Assembly (NCBI GenBank): GCA_025054715.1
Contig: JANWYH010000002.1
Coordinates: 62,001-126,000 of the forward strand
Source of the DNA: Pyrinomonadaceae bacterium
GTDB lineage: Bacteria; Acidobacteriota; Blastocatellia; Pyrinomonadales; Pyrinomonadaceae
Length of the DNA: 64,000 nucleotides
Direction of reading: 5' to 3'
Under the pieces are notes generated by a model. It searched no databases, was not told the DNA's origin, and worked only from the letters and a program-made list of their open reading frames with translations. Position numbers and translations under genes: made by a program. Of the stretch, positions 46,216 to 55,399 are shown piece after piece (positions within the stretch are counted from its first letter, which is position 1; each line of letters begins with the position of its first letter).

Positions 46216-46999
46216 GAGCTTTTTCAAATGCAAGAAAAAGCTTTTTCCATTCTTCGTTAGTCAAAGCTTCTGCGCGTTGCGTTTTATTTATCTCGACAGT
46301 TTCTAGTATTTGCTCTAATTGAGCTAAGTCAATAAGATCTAGCCCTCTAAGATTGTTAAAAAGTGTCTTTCTCTTTTGGGAAAAGCATTTTCCAACAAAA
46401 TCAAAAAACCTTTCAATCTCTATGTCGGATTCTTCTTTGGGTATGGCTTTGACGACCGAACTCCAAACTTTCGGCACTGGTCGAAATGCAAAAGGTGGCA
46501 CCTCAAAAATTTTCTCCACAAAAAGAAAAGTCTGCGCAATTACGGTTAAAAATCCTCTCTGTTTATTCTTTGGCTGTGCCAAAATCCTGTCGGCTACCTC
46601 CTTTTGAAACATAAATGTACAGTCTAGAATAAAATCCTTTTCCCTCACGATTTTCTGCAAAATTGCCGTTGAGACATAATAAGGCAGATTGCCTACTACT
46701 TTAGCTTTTTTATAAAGAAGACCACAGAGTTTTACGTCCAAAATATCCGCATGAATGACGGAAAAATTCTTCCTTTCTGAAAATTCTTTTTGAAGAAAGC
46801 CTGCTAAGTCAGAATCAAGCTCAACAGCAATAACCCTTGCTCCTGACTCAACAAGACTCTTTGTAATTGCTCCTCTTCCTGGTCCTATCTCCAAAATTAA
46901 ATCCTCAGGTTGAGGATTGACTGCCAAGATTATTTTCTCGATGTGGTTTTTGCTAACCAAAAAATTCTGCCCTAAAGACTTTTTAGCCTTCTTGCGCAT
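46199..46999 (-). CDS. rsmA: 16S rRNA dimethyladenosine transferase RsmA (KsgA)
   Basis: 266 residues. It dimethylates two adenosines in the 3' hairpin of 16S rRNA. Motifs: KSLGQNFLVS at the N-terminus, SAM-binding EIGPGRGAIT, and catalytic NLPYYV. Last gene of the rimP-nusA-infB run, and its start overlaps the ribD stop by one base. The start ATG at 46999 lies at the very end of ribD. Length is normal. Confidence 0.95.
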   Translation of the reverse strand: MRKKAKKSLGQNFLVSKNHIEKIILAVNPQPEDLILEIGPGRGAITKSLVESGARVIAVELDSDLAGFLQKEFSERKNFSVIHADILDVKLCGLLYKKAKVVGNLPYYVSTAILQKIVREKDFILDCTFMFQKEVADRILAQPKNKQRGFLTVIAQTFLFVEKIFEVPPFAFRPVPKVWSSVVKAIPKEESDIEIERFFDFVGKCFSQKRKTLFNNLRGLDLIDLAQLEQILETVEINKTQRAEALTNEEWKKLFLAFEKALKAKP

Positions 47000-48099
47000 T
47001 ATTCTGTAGGATAGCCGGTGATTTCCACGTCCTCGCCTAGTTTCTTTACGTCTATATTTTTCAGACGAAATGCAGTTTCTAGACTATCTGCTCCTCTACC
47101 CTCAACTGCCACAGGAGCGGTACTTCTGCCTACTATCAAAGGAGAATAAATAAAAGACACTTTGTCAATCAACCTCGAATCAACGAACGCACCTGCAATT
47201 TTTGCCCCACCTTCAACTAAAACGCTCTGAATTTGAAGTGAATAGAGGGTTTTTAAAACTTTGTGCAAATTGCGAGCGTCTTGCTGAAGAACCTTAACCT
47301 TCTTCTCAGCGAGTAACTTTATTTTTTCCTCATATTCCGAGTTTGAAAATACGATTGTGGGAAAATCTTTAGCCGTTTCAACAATCCTTGAATTAAGCGG
47401 TATTCTTAGACGATTATCTAGAACGATTCTAACAAGAGGTCTTCTTCTGGGCCTGCCGCTTCTATCGGTAAGTAATGGATTATCAGTAATAACTGTGTTC
47501 GAGCCTACCAAAATGGCATCGTGTTCGTGTCTTAACTCATGGACTCGCTTTAGCGAAATTTGGCTTGAAAGCGTAGTAGATACAGTTCTATTAAGTGATA
47601 TTCTTCCATCGAGCGATAGCGCCATTTTAAGATGAACAAATGGGCGCTTTTTTCGATGCCAAACAAAGAATTTCTCGTTAAGTTTATGCGCTTCTTCTGC
47701 CAATATACCAGTTACGACCTCGATTTGATGTTCCCGTAAAACCTTAAAACCTCTTCCTGAAACCAGAGGATTTGGGTCTTCAATAGGACAAACGACTCTT
47801 TTTATTCCCGCCTTTATGAGTGCATCGGTACAAGGTGGTGTTCTTCCCGTATGTGCGTGTGGTTCTAAAGAGATGTAAGCAGTTCCTCCCCTTGCTTTCT
47901 CACCTGCTTGTTCCAAAGCAATAACTTCGGCATGGACTACATTATCGTAAATGTAAGTCCCTTCACCTACGATCTGTCCATTTTTGTCAACTATAACACA
48001 ACCTACAAGAGGATTTGGGCTTACTTGTCCAACTCCCAGTGCTGCAAGCTCGAGAGCGCGACGGGTCATTTTGAGGTCGAATTCCGAAAAATTTCCCAT
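46999..48099 (-). CDS. ribD: Riboflavin biosynthesis deaminase/reductase RibD
   Basis: 366 residues. The N-terminal deaminase domain has HAEVIALEQAG and PHAHTGRTPPCTDAL (zinc His and two Cys); the C-terminal reductase domain includes LVEGGAKIAGAFVDSRL. It performs two steps of riboflavin synthesis. No other rib genes are adjacent; it lies between nrnA and rsmA in the translation operon, a placement driven probably by co-expression only. Confidence 0.95.
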   Translation of the reverse strand: MGNFSEFDLKMTRRALELAALGVGQVSPNPLVGCVIVDKNGQIVGEGTYIYDNVVHAEVIALEQAGEKARGGTAYISLEPHAHTGRTPPCTDALIKAGIKRVVCPIEDPNPLVSGRGFKVLREHQIEVVTGILAEEAHKLNEKFFVWHRKKRPFVHLKMALSLDGRISLNRTVSTTLSSQISLKRVHELRHEHDAILVGSNTVITDNPLLTDRSGRPRRRPLVRIVLDNRLRIPLNSRIVETAKDFPTIVFSNSEYEEKIKLLAEKKVKVLQQDARNLHKVLKTLYSLQIQSVLVEGGAKIAGAFVDSRLIDKVSFIYSPLIVGRSTAPVAVEGRGADSLETAFRLKNIDVKKLGEDVEITGYPTE

Positions 48100-48101
48100 A
48101 A

Positions 48102-49067
48102 CTAGGCATCAGATTTTGCTCGGTCAACCGCCTCAATTACAGCTTTAACAATTTCTCTTTCCCAGTAATCCCAATCTCCCTTTACTCGGCAGCCTGCAGC
48201 ATTTTTGTGACCGCCACCACCGAATTTTTCTGCTACCTTGGATACATCTATATTACCTTTCGATCTGAAGGAAACTCTGTAGGTTTGAGGCTGCGTCTCT
48301 CTCATGTAAATTACGGCTTCTACTTCTTTTGCAGAAAGGGGTATATTAACAAAACCTGCATGATCTCCGTCAACCGCACCTGCCTCTTCTACCATCTGAA
48401 GCGACTGTCTCATCCACGCAACTCTCCCTGATGGGTCGCGCTTTACAGTGTTCAGAACTCTTCTTAAAAGCTCTATACGACTCCATGGATAAGAGTTATA
48501 AACGATTTCAGAAATCTTCGACGGATTCACCCCTACTTTTACCAACTCTGAAGCAACTTTTAAGGTCCTATCCGTAGTATTTGAAAAATGAAAGCTACCG
48601 GTATCCGTGATTAAGGCCATGTATAGGCATTCAGCAATCTCACGTGTAATGCGTCCGCCGATTGCCTTGCAAAGGTTATAAATCATCTCGCCTACAGCGG
48701 AAGCGGTCGAGTCTATCCAGTTTATATCGCCAAACCGCTCGCAAGTTACGTGATGATCAATGTTAACTATAAATTGTTTTTCCAAGTTTCTTATGCCGGG
48801 TCTATCAATGTCAGAACATTCTATAACAAATACGGCATCATACTGTCGGTCTATTTCATCAACTTGTCTTATTCTATCTGCTCCTGGAAGCATTAGATAG
48901 TAAGAAGGTATAGGGTCTCGAACGATTACTTCTGCTTGCTTTCCTAGAGAAAGCAAAAGCCAGTAAAGTCCTAAGGATGAACCTATTCCGTCACCATCGG
49001 GCCTGACGTGCGTAGTAACAGCAAAATTTGTGTTTTTTTCAATAAGCTCAACTACTTGACCTAGCAT
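48102..49067 (-). CDS. nrnA: DHH family phosphoesterase, NrnA-like
   Basis: 321 residues with DHH/DHHA1 motifs: THVRPDGDGIGS, VIECSD, the NIDHHVTCERFGDINWIDS core and a terminal GGGGHKNAAGC. NrnA degrades short oligoribonucleotides and phosphoadenosine phosphate. Its place directly after rbfA in the infB operon is common in other phyla. The gap to rbfA is 14 nt. Confidence 0.93.
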   Translation of the reverse strand: MLGQVVELIEKNTNFAVTTHVRPDGDGIGSSLGLYWLLLSLGKQAEVIVRDPIPSYYLMLPGADRIRQVDEIDRQYDAVFVIECSDIDRPGIRNLEKQFIVNIDHHVTCERFGDINWIDSTASAVGEMIYNLCKAIGGRITREIAECLYMALITDTGSFHFSNTTDRTLKVASELVKVGVNPSKISEIVYNSYPWSRIELLRRVLNTVKRDPSGRVAWMRQSLQMVEEAGAVDGDHAGFVNIPLSAKEVEAVIYMRETQPQTYRVSFRSKGNIDVSKVAEKFGGGGHKNAAGCRVKGDWDYWEREIVKAVIEAVDRAKSDA

Positions 49068-49081
49068 CTTTCTTAGGATAT

Positions 49082-49423
49082 TTAGCCTTTTGAGCTCAGC
49101 TCGTCAATGAGTCTTTCAACCTTCATAGCTCTTTCTTCAACAGTGTCGCGAATGAAGTGAATATAAGGCACTCGCCTCATATTCATACTCAAAGCCAACT
49201 GACGACGGACGAATCGTTCAGCATTTCTCAAGACTTGCATTGTTTTGAGAATCTCTTCTTCAGTTCCTTCGACCAAAACATAAACGCTCGCATCCCGCAA
49301 GTTATCTGAAACCACAACTTTTGTGACTGAGATGGATTGAATGCGTGGATCTTCAAGTTCGTAGGATACTATTTCGGTTATTTCCTCACGCAAAGCCTCT
49401 GCAATTCTTTTGGGACGATGCAT
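49082..49423 (-). CDS. rbfA: Ribosome-binding factor A
   Basis: 113 residues of the KH-like RbfA fold: RPKRIAEALREEITEIVSYEL near the N-terminus and RVPYIHFIRDTVEE with a helical C-terminus. It assists late 30S maturation. It starts 3 nt after the infB stop. Typical for the family in size. Confidence 0.94.
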   Translation of the reverse strand: MHRPKRIAEALREEITEIVSYELEDPRIQSISVTKVVVSDNLRDASVYVLVEGTEEEILKTMQVLRNAERFVRRQLALSMNMRRVPYIHFIRDTVEERAMKVERLIDELSSKG

Positions 49424-49426
49424 AGT

Positions 49427-52108
49427 CTACAATTCGGTAGCTGCGATCTTTTCTAATGTAAAAGACTCTATTTCATCGCCAACTTTTATGTCGTTGAAAT
49501 TCAAAAGTCCTATTCCGCACTCAAATCCTGCACGAACTTCGCTCACATCTTCCTTAAAGCGCTTAAGTGAGGCAATGTCTCCTTCCCAAACTCGAACACC
49601 ATCGCGGAATAATCTCGCCTTTGAAGAACGCTTAATTGTGCCCTCGACAACTAGACAACCAGCCACCGTTCCAACCTTAGGCACGCGGAAAGTCTGTTGA
49701 ACTTTTGCCTTACCTAAGATTACCTCTTTCTCAACGGTGTCCAGCATTCCTATCATTGCTGCTTTTATTTCTTCTTCAACTTTGTAAATTATCGAGTGAA
49801 GACGTATCTCGACTCCTTCTTGCTTGGCTATTTCCGCAGCTCTTGCTTCCGGACGGACATTAAACCCTATTATCACGACGGCTGTTTGCTTGCTGTCTGC
49901 TTGAGTAGCTGAAGCTAGAAGAACATCTGACTCGGTAATTGCACCAAGCCCAGCACGAATTACTCGCACCTTTACTTTTTCCGTAGAAAGTTTTTCTAAA
50001 CTAGGACGCAAAGCTTCGATAGAACCTTGAACATCTGCTTTTAGAATTACAAGAAGCTCTTTTACGTCTTCTTGCTTCAGAAGCTCTATACCACGCCTTA
50101 TGGTTCTGCTTAAGTCTGCCGTTCTTGCTTTTAGCTGTCTTTCTCTAGCTATTTCTTGTGCCTGTTCTATATCCGTGACAACTTGAAAGATATCGCCTGC
50201 TTGTGGGACTTCTTCTATTCCTAAAACCTCCACAGGTGTTGAAGGAGGAGCTTCCTTTAAGCTTTCTCCTCTATCAGAAAACATTGCTCTAACTTTTCCA
50301 TATGTTTTACCGACAATAAAAGGATCGCCGATGCGTAAGGTTCCTTGCTGCACCAAGACGGTAGCTACCGGACCGCGACCTTTGTCTAGTTTTGCCTCTA
50401 AAACCACACCTGAGGCCCGAAGTGATGGACTTGCCTTTAACTCCATTATGTCTGCTTGAAGAATGACAGTTTCTAAAAGCAATTCGAGATTTTGACGTTT
50501 CTTCGCTGAGATAGGTATCATCTCGGTATTTCCGCCCCATTCAACCGGCTGCAATCCTTGAAGTGCAAGTTCTTGTTTTACTCTTTCTACATTCGCATCC
50601 GGTTTATCAATCTTGTTAATAGCAACAATTATTGGCACTCCTGCAGCCTTCGCATGTTCTATAGCTTCGATTGTTTGTGGCATCACGCCGTCATCGGCAG
50701 CGACAACCAAAATAACTATATCTGTAACACGTGCACCGCGAGCACGCATCATCGTAAAGGCTTCATGCCCAGGCGTATCGAGGAAGACTATTCGGCGCGT
50801 CTTTTCAGGGTCATCAGGATCAGGAACATAAACCGAATATGCTCCTATATGCTGAGTTATTCCTCCAGCTTCACCGGCAGCTACATTCGTGTGTCTTATA
50901 GCATCTAGAAGCGACGTCTTTCCGTGATCAACGTGTCCCATTACAGTTACTACAGGGGCGCGCGGAACCTCTACTACGTCTTCATCTGATTCTACAACCT
51001 TCAAAAAGTCTTCTTCTTGTATCGCTTCTTCAAAGGGAACTACGGTTATGTCAAATCCAAGTATTCTGCCAATTTTTTTCAGATCATTTTCGGAAAGTTG
51101 CTGGTTGATAGTTGCAAAAATTCCTTGCTTTATCAGAAACTGCACCATGTCTTTCGGGATTACTCCCAGCTTCTCAGCGAAATCTCTAACGGTGGTGCCT
51201 TCGGATAGCTTCAAAGGTCTTAGACCACCAGCATCTGGTTTCCCGACCTGCTCAAATATCTTTTGTTCTATTGTCTTCGGTTGGTAGTGAGCAATTTCTT
51301 TTTCTTCTAATTTGCTTTCCTTCTGATAACGATGGGCCTTTTTGTCATGACGTCCAACAGGTCTTCTATCGCCCGGCTTTGGAAAATAAACGGTCTGAGG
51401 CGTCGGGGTTTCGCCCGGAGTCGCTTTAAGTTCTGTCCTTTTTTCTTCTTTTTTCCCTTTGATGAATTTCTGTCTTTTTTTGTCCGTTTTTATTTCATCT
51501 TTAGGTTTAGCTGGCTCAAATACAACCTTTTCGCCTTCCTTAAATCCAGCACTTATAGCATCTTTTCTAAGTTTTAGTTGCTTAACCTGCGCGCCAGCTA
51601 AGGTCTGCCTTTTATCATCTGTAGTCGTAACCCTCTCTTCTGTAGATTTTTCTTCTTGCTTTGAAATTTCAGCTTCCACAGTGGTTTGAACTGTTTGTTC
51701 TGGTTTTTCAATTCCTCTGGCAGGTTGAGCTTCTACCGCAGATATTTCTGTTTTCCTAATTACCTTAACTGTTCTAAGAATGGTTCTAGGCTCCTCTTCT
51801 TGTGCTTCTCTCTTTGGCTCCACCTTTTTTTCAGCTTCTGTTACGATTGGTTTCTCTTCCTCTCTTGAAGGAACCTCTGTTTCAGCAGATCTCTGCTTTT
51901 TTATAACTTTTATCGCTTTAGCAGCAACAGGCTGGTTTGGAGCGAAATAGCGATTTCTTACTTTGTCTGCTAGCTCCTTTGATACAGAATTGGAAGGAAC
52001 AGTTACATCGGCACCTTCGCGCCTTAATTCTTCTATGACGCGTTTTGTGTCCAATTTAAGCTCTTTAGCCAGCTCGTATACCCTAACTCTACTTCCAGAC
52101 ACTGACAT
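49427..52108 (-). CDS. infB: Translation initiation factor IF-2
   Basis: 893 residues. The N-terminus has the IF2_N fold ([27 protein letters not shown]); a long, charged, low-complexity region follows. The GTPase domain starts near 390 with G1 [10 protein letters not shown]3 DTPGHEAF, G4 NKIDKP, then domain II and the initiator-tRNA-binding C-terminal domains. It brings fMet-tRNA to the 30S subunit. The gap to nusA is 43 nt. Confidence 0.97.
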   Translation of the reverse strand: MSVSGSRVRVYELAKELKLDTKRVIEELRREGADVTVPSNSVSKELADKVRNRYFAPNQPVAAKAIKVIKKQRSAETEVPSREEEKPIVTEAEKKVEPKREAQEEEPRTILRTVKVIRKTEISAVEAQPARGIEKPEQTVQTTVEAEISKQEEKSTEERVTTTDDKRQTLAGAQVKQLKLRKDAISAGFKEGEKVVFEPAKPKDEIKTDKKRQKFIKGKKEEKRTELKATPGETPTPQTVYFPKPGDRRPVGRHDKKAHRYQKESKLEEKEIAHYQPKTIEQKIFEQVGKPDAGGLRPLKLSEGTTVRDFAEKLGVIPKDMVQFLIKQGIFATINQQLSENDLKKIGRILGFDITVVPFEEAIQEEDFLKVVESDEDVVEVPRAPVVTVMGHVDHGKTSLLDAIRHTNVAAGEAGGITQHIGAYSVYVPDPDDPEKTRRIVFLDTPGHEAFTMMRARGARVTDIVILVVAADDGVMPQTIEAIEHAKAAGVPIIVAINKIDKPDANVERVKQELALQGLQPVEWGGNTEMIPISAKKRQNLELLLETVILQADIMELKASPSLRASGVVLEAKLDKGRGPVATVLVQQGTLRIGDPFIVGKTYGKVRAMFSDRGESLKEAPPSTPVEVLGIEEVPQAGDIFQVVTDIEQAQEIARERQLKARTADLSRTIRRGIELLKQEDVKELLVILKADVQGSIEALRPSLEKLSTEKVKVRVIRAGLGAITESDVLLASATQADSKQTAVVIIGFNVRPEARAAEIAKQEGVEIRLHSIIYKVEEEIKAAMIGMLDTVEKEVILGKAKVQQTFRVPKVGTVAGCLVVEGTIKRSSKARLFRDGVRVWEGDIASLKRFKEDVSEVRAGFECGIGLLNFNDIKVGDEIESFTLEKIAATEL

Positions 52109-52151
52109 AACTATTGAAAGCTAAAATTATAACTCAAGGTTTGCTGAAAGG

Positions 52152-53480
52152 CTACTCATTTGATTCGCTAGTTGTTTTCTTATCACCCATTAGCTCTTGT
52201 TTTGCGTTTACTGCAGAACGAGCTGTATCCAATATCCTTTGTGCTTCGTCCATGCTAACATCGAGAATATCGGCAAGCTCATCAATCGTTAACTGCGCCA
52301 AAGCCTCGATGTCACTTATGTTACGCTTATTTAATTCTTCAGCCTGTGCAGCCGAAACTACACCAAGAGCAGAGAGCGGAACAGATTTCCCTTCTGCCAT
52401 CATTGCCCCCATCTTCATAGAAATTTCTTTCTTGATTTCTTCTTCGCTGACAATATCTATGTCCCAACCAACAAGTTGTGCAGCAAGTCTTACGTTTTGT
52501 CCCTTCTTACCAATGGCTAAAGAAAGCTGATCTTCCGGGACAATCACCCGCATTTTTCTTTTTTCAATATCAGTTATCTGAACCTGAGAAACCCTTGCAG
52601 GACTTAAAGCATTAGCTGCAAAGATAGAAGGCTCTTCTGACCATTGAATAATATCAATTTTTTCACCTCGAAGTTCCTTTATTATGTTCTGCACGCGCGA
52701 ACCCTTAACACCTACGCACGCTCCCACTGGATCGACATCCTTTTCGTTCGAAGCAACTGCTATTTTAGAGCGTTCACCCGGATCGCGAGCAGCAGATTTT
52801 ATCACAACCGTTCCGTCATATATCTCGGGAACTTCCATCTCAAAAAGTCTTTTCAAAAGTTCTTCTGAAGCTCTTGAAAGCTGAATCTGAGGTCTTTTTG
52901 TTTCCTTTGTAACCTTCGATATAACGGCACGTATTCTATCGCCCTGATTCCACTTTTCCGTCTTAACTTGTTCCTCTTTCAAAATGATTCCTTCAAGACC
53001 GTTACCTAAATCAACAATTATGTCCTGACGCTCGAATCTTCTAATAACGCCATTTACAAGTTCTCCGATTTTAGCCTCATATTCTTCATAAATTCTCTCA
53101 CGAATAGCTTCTCTAACTCTTTGAATCAGCGTCTGCTTTGCCTGCTGAGCTGCTATTCTACCCATTTCTTCGGACGGCAAGGGTATTTCAAGCTCATCCC
53201 CAGGCTCTAAGCTATCATCTCCGGTCAACTCTTTAGCTTCCTCAAGTGAGATTTCCGACCCAGGGTCTTTCACTTCGCTAACAACACGCTTCTTTTGATA
53301 AACGTCTATAATGTCCTTTTCCTCGTCCCATTCTATTACGATTGTTTCTGGTTTCACCCTTGATTTGAAATGCTTACGTGCCGCATGAAGCATTGCTTCT
53401 TTCATGGCACGTATGACTGTTTCACGTTCTAGATCGTACTCATTGCATATGGCTTCGATGTTCTGCTTAATTAGAACCAT
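52152..53480 (-). CDS. nusA: Transcription elongation/termination factor NusA
   Basis: 442 residues: N-terminal domain (FKSRVKPETIVIEWDEE), S1 (GIILKEEQ), two KH domains (VGVKGSRVQNIIKEL and LSLAIGKKGQNVRLA) and a single C-terminal acidic-repeat-like module near 395-425. It couples RNA polymerase pausing, antitermination and termination. It starts 3 nt after rimP. Shorter than the E. coli form, which has two acidic repeats. Confidence 0.96.
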   Translation of the reverse strand: MVLIKQNIEAICNEYDLERETVIRAMKEAMLHAARKHFKSRVKPETIVIEWDEEKDIIDVYQKKRVVSEVKDPGSEISLEEAKELTGDDSLEPGDELEIPLPSEEMGRIAAQQAKQTLIQRVREAIRERIYEEYEAKIGELVNGVIRRFERQDIIVDLGNGLEGIILKEEQVKTEKWNQGDRIRAVISKVTKETKRPQIQLSRASEELLKRLFEMEVPEIYDGTVVIKSAARDPGERSKIAVASNEKDVDPVGACVGVKGSRVQNIIKELRGEKIDIIQWSEEPSIFAANALSPARVSQVQITDIEKRKMRVIVPEDQLSLAIGKKGQNVRLAAQLVGWDIDIVSEEEIKKEISMKMGAMMAEGKSVPLSALGVVSAAQAEELNKRNISDIEALAQLTIDELADILDVSMDEAQRILDTARSAVNAKQELMGDKKTTSESNE

Positions 53481-53483
53481 AGT

Positions 53484-53972
53484 TCACTTCCCACGCTTAA
53501 GTTCCTTTCTTAAGTCCATTTCTAAATTTGCTTTTTCAACTAAATTGTAACTTATCTTAACCTCACCGCTTGTTCTGTCAAGAATTGTGATCTCATTGCC
53601 GTTGACTGATTTTATTATCCCACGAAAATTCTTCCTTCCATCTATTGGCTCGCTCATCCGAACCTTTGCCGCATGACCGATAAATTTTTCAAAATCTTTC
53701 AAGCTATAAAGCTGACGTTCTATGCCGGGCGAAGAAACTTCAAGAAGGTAAGACGTTGGAATGAAATCTTCTACGTCAAGAATCGCTTCAACTTTTCTGC
53801 TTACATTTGCACAATCGTCTAAAGTTACACCAGCTGGTTTGTCAATATAAATCCTTACCACTGGCTTTCTAGCTAAACCTATAACTTCAACATGAACTAA
53901 CTCTAATCCTTCATTTTCTGTAACCTGAAGAGCAATCGCTCGTACCTTTTCCGTGAGCCAGCTCTTTTCCAT
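53484..53972 (-). CDS. rimP: Ribosome maturation factor RimP
   Basis: About 162 residues: N-terminal domain (EKVRAIALQVTENEGLELVHVEVIG) and RimP-typical VTLDDCANVSRKVEAILD then SPGIERQL and a C-terminal SH3-like part. It supports 30S assembly. I start at ATG 53972 (MEKSWLTEKV) since the -10 box of the operon promoter overlaps the earlier ATG at 54035 and the ATG at 54014 lies inside a stable hairpin. Ribosome site is weak (ACGGGT). Confidence 0.9.
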   Translation of the reverse strand: MEKSWLTEKVRAIALQVTENEGLELVHVEVIGLARKPVVRIYIDKPAGVTLDDCANVSRKVEAILDVEDFIPTSYLLEVSSPGIERQLYSLKDFEKFIGHAAKVRMSEPIDGRKNFRGIIKSVNGNEITILDRTSGEVKISYNLVEKANLEMDLRKELKRGK

Positions 53973-53989
53973 ACCCGTAAACAAAATTA

Positions 53990-54014
53990 GGCGCGACTCG
54001 CCTAGGCTCGCGCC
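53990..54014 (-). promoter_or_regulatory. GC-rich hairpin in the leader of the rimP-nusA-infB operon
   Basis: GGCGCGA and TCGCGCC pair over 7 bp around an 11-nt loop that itself contains the palindrome GCCTAGGC. It lies about 17 nt before the rimP start and about 13-37 nt past the predicted transcription start, followed by TAATTTTG. It could act as an attenuator or as a 5' RNA stabiliser. Confidence 0.55.
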
Positions 54015-54033
54015 CATACTTTCAGAAAAAATC

Positions 54034-54062
54034 ATGATATATTAATTCAACTTATCAGTCAA
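54034..54062 (-). promoter_or_regulatory. Predicted strong promoter of the rimP-nusA-infB operon
   Basis: Minus strand TTGACT (54062-54057), 17-nt spacer, TATCAT (54039-54034), each one base from consensus. The -35 overlaps the stop codon of the upstream phosphatase gene. Transcription should start near 54027. Confidence 0.7.
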
Positions 54063-55347
54063 TCCGCTTTATCACAAAAATGGTCACATCATCGGAAGGT
54101 TTCCCGCTCTCGGAAAAATCAAGCAGGCTCTCTTCTATAAAACGAATTAGCTCTTTAGCAGAAAGATGACTGCCCTGCACTACCTTTTGAGCAAACCTTT
54201 CACGTCCAAATTCTTTTCCTTCTTTGTTGGTCGTTTCTACGACTCCATCCGTGTATAAAACCAATATGTCGCCTCGATCAAATCGCAAAAAATGCTGATG
54301 ATAATGAACGTCCCGGAAAATCCCGAGTGGAAGATCCCCATATTCGATAAACCTATACTCTCCCGTAGATTTAACTAAAAGCAAAGGGTTATGCCCGGCA
54401 TTGGAAAAAACAAATGTCTTGTTCGTGGCATCTAATATGCCATAAATGGCTGTTATGAATTGATGCTCCTCAACCGAATCCCAAAGCAGGTTACTAACCT
54501 TTGCAAGAGCTACGTGCGGAGCATAGCCTATTTGCATGCCTGTGCGAAGCGATGCTCGAAGGAAAGCCATCAGTAGCGCAGCCGGAATGCCTTTACCAGC
54601 GGCATCAGCTATGATTATGCCGATTTGATCTTCAAAAATTTTCACCCAATCGTAGTAATCACCCGAAACCTCATCTGCTGGGAAAATATACGCACTCATA
54701 TCAAAGCCTTCGAGTTGAGGATCTTCTTCGGGCAAAAGTTCAAATTGCACCTGACGAGCTACTTCTATTTGTGCCTCTAATCTTTTTTTCTCTATCAGTT
54801 CTTGATGTAGCTTTACCTTCTCAATAATTATCGCAACCTGAGATGCAAGAAGCTGTAGAACAGAAAGATCATCCTCATCGTAAGCGTTTAGATAATCACA
54901 TTCCAGATCGAAAACTCCTATGACTTCGTTATTCGAGATAATTGGCGCAACCATCTCAGATTTGGTTTTAGGGCGTGCAGGAAAGTATCTCGGATCTTTG
55001 CTCACATCTGGACAAATTATGGGCTGACCAGTCTGAGCTACATATCCGATGAACCCTTCGCCCATTTTCAATCGAGGTTCTATAAGCTCAAAGCTTATCT
55101 CATAGCCACGTAACCTCTTAGACTTGAAGATGTAAGGATTATCCTCTGTCTGATCATGTTCTATTAAATAGATTCCCGCAGCGTCATAATGAATCAGAGA
55201 ATCTAAAGTGTCCATCACCAAGTCCAAAACTTCGTCCAGATCGAGCGAAAGGCTTATTTTCTTCGTAATGTCAAGCAACATCCGAAGCTTGTCAACTACA
55301 GTTAAGTTTTTATCCTTATCAGAAAAATGTTTAATGGGCTCTTGCAT
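54055..55347 (-). CDS. GAF domain-containing PP2C-type (SpoIIE/RsbU) serine phosphatase
   Basis: 430 residues: an N-terminal GAF domain (about 35-185, ligand or signal-sensing), a coiled-coil linker (EKKRLEAQIEVARQVQFELLP) and the SpoIIE PP2C domain with DEVSGDYYD, IIADAAGKGIPAALLM, SNAGHNPL and LYTDGVVE motifs and the metal Asp residues. It probably dephosphorylates an anti-anti-sigma protein in a partner-switching pathway; no anti-sigma partner lies adjacent. A well-formed promoter precedes it. Confidence 0.9.
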   Translation of the reverse strand: MQEPIKHFSDKDKNLTVVDKLRMLLDITKKISLSLDLDEVLDLVMDTLDSLIHYDAAGIYLIEHDQTEDNPYIFKSKRLRGYEISFELIEPRLKMGEGFIGYVAQTGQPIICPDVSKDPRYFPARPKTKSEMVAPIISNNEVIGVFDLECDYLNAYDEDDLSVLQLLASQVAIIIEKVKLHQELIEKKRLEAQIEVARQVQFELLPEEDPQLEGFDMSAYIFPADEVSGDYYDWVKIFEDQIGIIIADAAGKGIPAALLMAFLRASLRTGMQIGYAPHVALAKVSNLLWDSVEEHQFITAIYGILDATNKTFVFSNAGHNPLLLVKSTGEYRFIEYGDLPLGIFRDVHYHQHFLRFDRGDILVLYTDGVVETTNKEGKEFGRERFAQKVVQGSHLSAKELIRFIEESLLDFSESGKPSDDVTIFVIKRID

Positions 55348-55360
55348 TTACCTATCGAAA

Positions 55361-55389
55361 ATTTTAGAAGACTGATTGCTGTTTAACAA
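55361..55389 (-). promoter_or_regulatory. Predicted promoter of the SpoIIE phosphatase gene
   Basis: Minus strand TTGTTA (55389-55384), 17-nt spacer, TAAAAT (55366-55361); the -10 ends 13 nt before the ATG, so the leader would be about 6 nt and without a Shine-Dalgarno sequence. Confidence 0.55.
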
Positions 55390-55399
55390 ATAAACCGAT

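Noticed and set aside
50558-50908. Plus-strand ORF opposite the GTPase domain of infB
   Set aside because: Shadow ORF, no ribosome site and no protein-like pattern.
54014-54035. Longer rimP start (ATG 54035 or 54014)
   Set aside because: Overlaps the -10 box of the operon promoter or lies in the hairpin.
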